Shown here piece after piece: positions 57,801 through 64,000 of a stretch of 64,000 nucleotides of DNA (position 1 is its first letter; each line of letters begins with the position of its first letter). This stretch comes from Posidonia oceanica (Eukaryota > Streptophyta > Magnoliopsida > Alismatales > Posidoniaceae). The notes beneath the pieces are model-generated. The model was given only the letters and a program-made list of their open reading frames with translations. It ran no database searches and had not been told where the DNA came from. Location of the stretch: NCBI GenBank assembly GCA_037176725.1, contig JAZBRS010000029.1:126017001-126081000 (forward strand). The letters are read 5' to 3'. A program made the translations under genes and the position numbers.

Positions 57801-57812
57801 CGAACGGTCACA
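54811..57812 (+). mobile_element. Forward solo LTR S3 inside E3 gag
   Basis: A 3,002-base LTR, TGTAGACACCCCATTTTGAC to CGGTCACA, without internal region. It lies between CCATT (54806-54810) and TCATT (57813-57817), and the gag reading continues across, so it is a solo LTR with a nearly intact target duplication. It has a G/C-rich leader, a donor-like AAG|GTGAGT (55661-55669), modules centred at about 55058, 55954, 56192, 56422, 56651 and 56868, a stem-loop near 57450-57485, and a PBS-like TGGCGACTCC (57634-57643). Confidence 0.9.
55945..56880 (+). repeat. Five-copy module array in S3
   Basis: Cores such as GCGTCCAACGTTGGATAC (56184-56201) and GCATCCAACGTTGGATGC (56414-56431) recur every 217-238 bases. 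Each has flanking half-sites (GTTGGACGC on the left, GCGTCCAACGC-like on the right). Same spacing as LTR1b although the S3 units are in the opposite orientation. Confidence 0.85.
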
Positions 57813-58715
57813 TCATTGTATTTGTCAAAGTCCGAGATATGGAAGTTCGATGGGAGTACCACCTCTGGGAAGTAGTAGAGGTCCCAGAACTGGTAGGACT
57901 GGCGATCACTGCCCTGCATTAGACATAGTGCTCTTTCCAAGTCGCCCATCCTGGTGAGGAGAGCATCTGGGGTCATTGTCGATGGTGATGGTGCAGCTTG
58001 GGCGGGGATCGCATACGCTGAATGGGTCGCACCTAAGTGCTCGTCTGGATCCACCATCGCACCGCCTGGTGATGCGACATGAGGGCCAGTGTATCCATGC
58101 GTGGGTGTAGTGTGTGGTAGCATGCATGCTGGGGAAGGAACCTGTTGATGCATTGGGTTGGGGTAGGCAGAATGCTGTGCAGTGATCGGTGCAGAGTGCA
58201 GGAGCAACAACTGCTGCACTGGCATGGTGCCGGGCAGCGGGCTCGAGGGGTACTGCACTCCTACTAGCTCGAGGGGTTGGCCACCAGATGGCGGAGTCAT
58301 ATACTGTGCTGTGAGTGGTGTGAATGCAGAAGGCAAGGGCTGTGCCCCCATCGCCGGAGCAGTGAGTAGCTGGGGCGACGACAAAGGCGGAGGTGTAGTG
58401 GGAGGAGTCTGGAATGCAGGAGCAGACTATAGGGGAACCTGAGGAGTAGCAGGGATCACAGGAGGGTCCAGAGACAGGACCACGCCTTGCAGCTTCTGGG
58501 CAAGCGCCCTCAGATACTGCGCCGGCATGGCAGGGGTCCCTTCGGTGGGAAGATCGAGAGGCGGGACAAACAAAGGACCAGATGCCAGAGGTGGCAAGGA
58601 CACAAACTATTCAGACGGCAGGGATCCTATAACAGAGGTTGCTGTAGGAGAATGGGTGTCAAAAGTGACAGCCCTGGGGGGCAGAGGCCGTTAGCAGAGT
58701 CTTCGGAGCGCAAGT
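57813..58715 (-). pseudogene. gag N-terminal part (E3), right of S3
   Basis: Continues the gag interrupted at 54806: LLTRMGDLERALCLMQGSDRQ near 57900-57960, then the Pro/Ser/Gln-rich N-terminal part up to about 58680. Similarity to E1 gag fades at about 58715, where LINE sequence starts, so the gag start, leader and 5' LTR of E3 are not in the window. Confidence 0.8.
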
Positions 58716-59946
58716 GGGAGGTCTTTTGGATTTCTAATTGCAAATTCCTAGTTAAGTTCCCTTCCCTTTCCCTGAGAGATGAAGCGTTGAACACAAGTTG
58801 GACCACTACTTCCGGCATCTCTTTATCCTTTGCCCCTTGGTCCATCAATTCAAATGTTGTCCAAACTATTATTGATAAAGGAATTTGGATCCATATGGAA
58901 GGTATACCATTTCACTTGTGGAGTGTCAACCTATTCTATAGAATGGTAGCTTATTTTGTTGAGTTAGTAGAAGTGGCTATTAGCAACGAAAAGTTTGTTT
59001 TCAAGGATATGCTAGACTAAAAGTCAAGCTTCATTTAGGCAAGGATCTCCTTGAACTTAGGTATTTCTCCTACTCTAAGAATATGTACCCCATTCATTTC
59101 AACCGAGTTTGGGATATCTGCTCCCCCCTGTGTCCACCTTTGGCCCCCATCTTGCTCCCTTTGCTATGGGTTATTTTGGTACTAAGGGTCATCAGAGGTC
59201 GTATGGAAAAAAATTTTAGAGGTGCTCGCAGTTGTAGGGGAGGTAGAGGTGGTAAAGGGTCTAACTCTAGGCACAATGTTTGGATTAGAGCTCCATCTGG
59301 GAATACGGGCTTGGGTCGTGCTCTTGGGCATCACCCTAATCCCAGGCCTATGAAAAAAGCGCCCCCTCAATCTAGCGATGCTAGTATCCTACCTAGGCCT
59401 TTATTTGGGAAATCCGACTTTGCAATACTGTCTGGAACTATCTCTTAGACTTCTCTTGATGGTGGTCAGCAGCAGTGTGGCATTGTCTCCCCTCCATCCT
59501 CAATGCCCTATATTCGCAAGGGTCTTATTCCTGTCCACTCTTTTGCTTCTCTGACTTTCTATTCTCATAGTGATCAAGGCAAAGCCCCTACGATTAGTTT
59601 TGAGCCTCATGATGCTAATAGTAGCCAATCCTCACCGGCGGGGAAGATTTCCACGGCTGTTTGTGTTCAGCCCAAGGCCTCCCCAAAGAAATCAATGCTT
59701 TCGGCGTCTAAAAGCCGCAAATCTAAGAAAACTCGCATCAAGGCTCTTCTTGCTGCCCTTGAGGAACTAGGCTCGAAAGATTCTGACGTCGAGGTTGAAG
59801 AGACTTGTGACCCACATACTCTCTCCTGCTCCCCAAGCCCCTCTCTAGCGCGTCACTCGGATAGTCAACATCACAGTCCTAATAAGCCGACTACAGGTAC
59901 TTATTTGAATCAGACGCCTCTTTCTCATTTTTTTTTCTCAGGATGA
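58716..59946 (+). pseudogene. LINE ORF1 remnant (DUF4283-like)
   Basis: 58716-59020 encodes CKFLVKFPSLSLRDEALNTS and later GIWIHMEGIPFHLWS, the pattern of the RNA-binding N-terminal domain of plant LINE ORF1 proteins. The true start is lost by 5' truncation; the open frame continuing left of 58716 is antisense gag and not part of it. Stops and frameshifts follow. 59503-59946 is a Ser/Lys-rich tail (KSRKSKKTRIKALLAALEEL). No CCHC knuckle is visible. Confidence 0.75.
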
Positions 59947-60239
59947 GGCATAAATCTTCTGTCTCTAACTCTCATCCCTCTTCCCCCTCTAACCCCAAGG
60001 ACTCCCATTCCTTAGGGGTGGGGGATAAGTATCCCCAAGATTGGCTGGTTGATTGTATTCTAAGGTGGAATACATATAAAGATTTTTTGGATTTTCGCTC
60101 AAATATTGGAATTATGCACAATAATACCTCTAATGCCAAACTGTTTTTTGATAAAGTTAGAGAACAACATAATTTACCTATTGTCAATCTTGATCTTGAA
60201 TATGATTATGTGGAATCTCTTAGGTCTCTGCATTGTTAG
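59943..60239 (+). pseudogene. LINE segment between ORF1 and ORF2
   Basis: A 98-residue frame whose ATG overlaps the preceding stop (ATGA). It contains DWLVDCILRWNTYKDFLDF and resembles no domain I can name. It may be the end of ORF1 in another frame. Confidence 0.4.
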
Positions 60240-60290
60240 TATTATGTTTTGTTGTAGCATTCTGATCTGCTTCTCTTTGTATTTATTATC

Positions 60291-61021
60291 ATGATTATAT
60301 TGGCATGGAATATTCAAGGTTTGAGTAGTAGTTCTAAACGTAGAGAACTTAGAAATTTAGTTCGCATAACTAAGACTGATTTCCTTATAATTAGTGAATC
60401 TAAAGCTGAATCTTTCTCCCAATCTACCTTAAGATCTATTGGTGGTGGTAGACTTAACAGGTGGGAGTTCCTACCCTTTCAAGGTTTATCTGGAGGAATA
60501 TTAATGGGCTGGGATGAGGCTTCCTCCTCTAAGGTGGAGGTCTATCATGGAAAATTTTCCTTATCTATCAAGTTCACGAACTACTCTAACTCTTTTGAAT
60601 GGCGGCTTACAGGTGTGTATGGTCCCTGTTCCATACCGTTAAAAATTTAGTTTTTAGAAGAACTCACGAACTACTCTGACTCTTTTGAATGGCAGCTTAC
60701 AGGTGTGTATGGTCCTTGTTCCATATCGTTTAAAATTTAGTTTTTAGAAGAACTCAGGCACTTGCAAACACTGGCTGGTGATAGATGGGTTATTGGTGGG
60801 GACTATAATCTCACTAGATTTTCTCATGAAAGATCTAATAGGTCCTTTTATTCTCCAATGATGGCTAACTTTAATAATTTTATTGCTGAAGCTAGCCTTA
60901 TTGACCTATCTCCTAATAACTACTCCTTCACCTAGTCAAATTTCCAGGAAGAGGAAATACAGGTTAAATTAGATTGGTTTCTAATCTCTCCAGCCTGGGA
61001 GTCTCAATATTCTAGCTCTAT
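60291..61021 (+). pseudogene. LINE ORF2 endonuclease, truncated
   Basis: Starts MIILAWNIQGLSS, the usual ORF2 start with the Asn of the endonuclease. Glu is in LIISESKAES, and then come GWDEASSS and TGVYGP; after a tandem duplication and a stop, WVIGGDYNLTRFSHERSN and VKLDWFLIS follow. The last motif with the catalytic Asp/His pair is absent because the sequence turns back on itself at 61022-61050. The normal role is nicking target DNA to prime reverse transcription. Confidence 0.85.
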
Positions 61022-61756
61022 CAGAGACAATTCTAGATTTGCCAATGCAGATAGAGCAAGAATATTGAGACTCCTAGGCTGGAGAGATTAGAAAACAATC
61101 TAATTTAACCTGTATTTCCTCTTCTTGGAAATTTGACTAGGTGAAAGAGTAGTTATTAGGAGATAGGTCAATAAGGCTAGCTTCAGCAATAAAATTATTA
61201 AAGTTAGCCATCAGTGGAGAATAAAAGGACCTATTAGATCTTTCATAAGAAAATCTAGTGAGATTATAGTCCCCACCAATAACCCATCTATCACCAGCCA
61301 GTGTTTGCAAGTGCCTGAGTTCTTCTAAAAACTAAATTTTAAACGATATGGAACAGGGACCATACACACCTGTAAGCTGCCATTCAAAAGAGTCAGAGTA
61401 GTTCATGAGTTCTTCTAAAAACTAAAATTTTAACGGTATGGAACAGGGACCATACACACCTGTAAGCCGCCATTCAAAAGAATCAGAGTAGTTTGTGAAC
61501 TTGATAGATAAGGAAAATTTTCCATGATAGACCTCCATCTTAGAGGATGAAGCCTCATCCCAGCCCATTAATATTCCTCCAGATAAACCTTGAAAGGGTA
61601 GGAACTCCCACCTGTTAAGTCTACCATCACCAATAGATCTTAAGGTAGATTGGGAGAAAGATTCAGCTTTAGATTCACTAATTATAAGGAAATCAGTCTT
61701 AGTTATGCGAACTAAATTTCTAAGTTCTCTACGTTTAGAACTACTACTCAAACCTT
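60316..61756. repeat. Large palindrome: two 706-base inverted arms, 29-base spacer
   Basis: 60316-61021 and 61051-61756 are reverse complements, with paired coordinates summing to 122072 at both ends, so the arms have no net length difference. Arms are near-identical, with scattered substitutions (for example a T/C difference near 60703 and its partner). Both contain the same 90-base tandem duplication. Confidence 0.92.
60573..60752 (+). repeat. 90-base tandem duplication in the endonuclease
   Basis: A unit starting CACGAACTACTCT and ending AGAAGAACT occurs at 60573-60662 and 60663-60752 with a few substitutions. It is mirrored in the other arm at about 61320-61499. Confidence 0.85.
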
Positions 61757-62650
61757 CATCTTCTTTACTCTTCTCATTTACAAGGAGTCCTAATAAAATT
61801 GGACTTTGAGAAGGCCTTTGATAATGTTATTTGGGACTTCCTCCAAAACTCCCGAGTAGGCTTTGGTTTTGGTAATAAATGAATTTCTTGGATGAGAATG
61901 TGTATTTATACTACTAAATTCTCTATTTTGGTTAATAGATAACCAAAAGGTTATTTTGGTGCCTCTAATGGTCTTAGACAAGGGGATCCTTTATCTCCCC
62001 TTCTATTTATTATTGTCACTCACATTCTTAACAGGATGCTTTGCCTTGGAAAAGAAAATAATTTGATTAGTGGGATTAATTTCCTGAACAATGGAGCTGA
62101 AGTGTTAAATATTCAGTATGTAGATGACACCTTACTTTTCCTATCTCCATCTGACGAGTGTCTCATTAATCTCAAGATACTATGTTGCTTTAAAGCTTGC
62201 TCTGGTTTGAAAATAAATTTCCGTAAGTCCTTGATTACTGGGATTGGGATCTCTGAGGAACTAGCTGAGTGTTATAGTTCCATTTTAGGATGTATTTAGG
62301 CTCCCATTCCCATATCCTATCTTGGCCCCCCTAGTTTTAAAAAAGCCTCCCATAATAATTGGGCAATATTTCTAGATAAACTTAATGCTAGATTGGACTG
62401 CTGGAAAAGTAGATATCTCTCTCTTAGGGGCCGTCTCACATTAGTAAACTCGGTGTTATCTACCATTTTGATCTATTATCTATTTGTTCTACACCTTCCG
62501 GTCAAGATTGAAAAAGAAATTGATAAAATTTGCAAACATTTTCTTTGGAATTCAAACTCATCTGGTAATAAGGGATACCATCTTGTCAAATGGCAAACCA
62601 TTTGTAGGAAAAAGCAATATGATGGTCTTGGAATTATAAACATCTGAAAT
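61757..62650 (+). pseudogene. LINE reverse transcriptase, C-terminal half
   Basis: Reads LIKLDFEKAFDNVIWDFL (about 61790), GLRQGDPLSPLLFIIV (about 61970-62015) and IQYVDDTLLFLSPSD (about 62112-62155, YVDD active site intact), followed by the thumb region (CWKSRYLSLRGRLTLVNSVL). In-frame stops occur near 61880, 61938, 62297 and 62645. The fingers and the first palm segments are missing. Confidence 0.88.
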
Positions 62651-63702
62651 TTCAATATTGCACTTAAGTGCAATCTTCTTTGGAAACTTTTAGCAAACAA
62701 AGACAATCTTAAATGGTATAGTCTCTTTAAGAGCAGGTATCTTTGCCACAATAATTTTGGGGCAGTACTTAACTCTACTTCTAGGAATGCCTCCCCTCTT
62801 TGGAAGGAATTAAAATCTTGTTATGTAATAGTTAATAATTTCAGCTCTTATTCAATTAATAATGGCAACTCCATTAGTTTTTGGGAAAGCATATGGGTAG
62901 ACAACACTCCTTTAAAGTTCATTTATCCCGAACTCTATTTTTTGGCAAAAAATAAAAAATATTCTTTAGCTAAAATGATCTAGGCCTATAGAGATAGAGG
63001 GATGGACCTCTTTAATATGAACCCCAACCTAAATCTGAATCTTTCTCTTTCTCTCTTACCACATTTCAATGGCATCATAAACTCTTTTTTTCTCTCATTT
63101 GAGGAAGATTCCATCTCTTGGATGCTATCTGAAACAAAGAATTTACTGTCAAAAGCTGCTATGACATTTTGAACGATGGTGGCTTGAGGTCAGTTTTTAA
63201 AACAAGTATTTGGAAAAGTGCAACTTCTTTAAAGGTCAAAATTTTTGCTTGGCTTGCTTTCCATGATAAAATATTGTCTCGGGCCAGTTTAGTGAGGAAA
63301 GGTTGGACAGGCCTGGTACATTGTGAATTATGTAATTTTTATGAAGAATTTGTTACTCACCTTCTCTTTCATTATCATATATCCAAAGCTATTTGGAATT
63401 TCTTCTTAAATGCAAATAATCATTTGCCACTTATAAGTTTATTTCAAACTTTCTCTCTTAAGCATTTGTTTAAATTTCATGTTAATGTGAAGGGCTCGAA
63501 CACCCTTATTTTGGCTATTGTTTGGGGTCTTTGGTTGAATCAAAATGAAGTTATTTTTCGAAATAATAGAAGAGATATTTCCTCAATATTTCATCATATC
63601 ATGTCTCTAACCATTTTTTGGTCAGATAACTTGCTTGCTGGACAGGGTACTGCAGCTTCCTTAATTTCAACTTTCGCCAAATGCAGTGCAATTGGGATCT
63701 AG
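62651..63702 (+). pseudogene. LINE ORF2 C-terminal region with zf-RVT domain
   Basis: 62651-63168 is a connecting part with stops but recognisable WKELKSCY and ISFWESIWVDN. 63169-63702 is the reverse-transcriptase-associated zinc-binding domain: SIWKSATSLKVKIFAWLAFH, CELCNFYEEFVTHLLFHY and AIWNFF, with Cys and His ligands in place. This domain ends plant L1-type ORF2 proteins. Confidence 0.85.
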
Positions 63703-64000
63703 TTCATAATGCCTAGGGAAACTTTATTGCATCCAATCCTGCTGGACATCATAGACCTGGAGACGCTGGAGACTCCTCTTCTCCCAATGTCGACCAACCC
63801 TTGGATGTCGCAGCTCAAGCAACAAATGAACATAATGAATGGAGACTGATGGAGGATACTGCCCATTAGTTCTTGCTATTACTCCTTACAGTGTGGCAGT
63901 TGGTTTCATACAGTTTTTGCAGGCTTGTCCCTTGTGGCATTTTTGTGTTATGATTTCATTTTATATTGTCCATAGAACTTTAACTTTCTCAAGGCCCCTG
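63703..64000 (+). other. LINE 3' tail
   Basis: Downstream of the last stop. No further domain is seen; T-rich sequence towards the end fits a 3' untranslated region. The poly(A) end is not reached. Confidence 0.5.

Larger units (their letters stand above)
58716..64000 (+). mobile_element. L1-type plant LINE, 5'-truncated and rearranged
   Basis: Order: ORF1, AP-type endonuclease, an inverted duplication, late part of RT, and the C-terminal zinc-binding domain. The RT fingers that should lie between endonuclease and LDFEKAFD are missing and replaced by the inverted copy. The 3' end and poly(A) are beyond the window, so no target duplication could be looked for. Base composition is clearly more A/T-rich than the neighbouring E3 DNA. 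Confidence 0.88.

Noticed and set aside
58487..59020. A 177-residue open frame
   Set aside because: Its first ~75 residues are antisense E3 gag and only the rest is LINE ORF1; the fusion results from the insertion and is not a gene.
1..64000. Host protein-coding genes, tRNA or rRNA genes
   Set aside because: Every longer frame could be assigned to a retroelement, its antisense strand or low-complexity DNA; no cloverleaf or rRNA-like sequence was recognised by eye.

Overview
The window is nuclear DNA of a plant, almost certainly a seed plant with a large, repeat-rich genome. It is a stack of nested transposable elements, and I found no host gene, tRNA, rRNA or CRISPR array. The plant call rests on Ty3/gypsy elements of the Tat/Ogre type: a second RNase H domain after the RT-linked one, long LTRs of 2-4 kb starting TGTAGACA, and tandem repeats between integrase and the 3' LTR. 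A plant L1-type LINE supports it. The species cannot be named from sequence alone.

Layout. 1-3029: 3' end of a forward Tat/Ogre element (E0) with its LTR. 3030-5025: an AT-rich DNA-transposon-like remnant with 80-base inverted arms, carrying a 638-base PIF/Harbinger-type MITE with TTA duplications. 5026-16085: a reverse-oriented Tat/Ogre element (E1) with a truncated 3' LTR, no integrase core, a doubled piece of RT and no Gag zinc knuckle. 16086-44202: LTR material holding a nest. The 5' LTR of E1 contains or abuts a reverse solo LTR (S1, 18688-23043) and a forward solo LTR (S2, 23092-40967, 5-base duplication CAATC). S2 is split by a structurally complete forward element (E2, 23553-37511, duplication CCACC). 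44203-58715: a second reverse element (E3), closely related to E1, whose gag is split by solo LTR S3 (54811-57812). From about 58716 to the window end: a LINE inserted in E3 gag and rearranged by a 706-base inverted duplication.

All coding regions are broken by stops, frameshifts, deletions or changed catalytic residues, so nothing here looks autonomous. E2 has good ends but has lost protease, RT and both RNases H; its integrase has a stop and a Lys where the catalytic Glu should be.

The most interesting signals are non-coding and shared by the LTRs. (1) An iterated ACGT-centred palindromic module with flanking half-sites, repeated about every 220-240 bases. (2) A copy of the PBS 10-mer inside U5 of every LTR. 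(3) A G/C-rich leader ending in a splice-donor-like site, with a conserved acceptor-like site upstream of gag. (4) A conserved stem-loop in the distal LTR. Positions and similarities were judged by eye; no alignment or database search was run.
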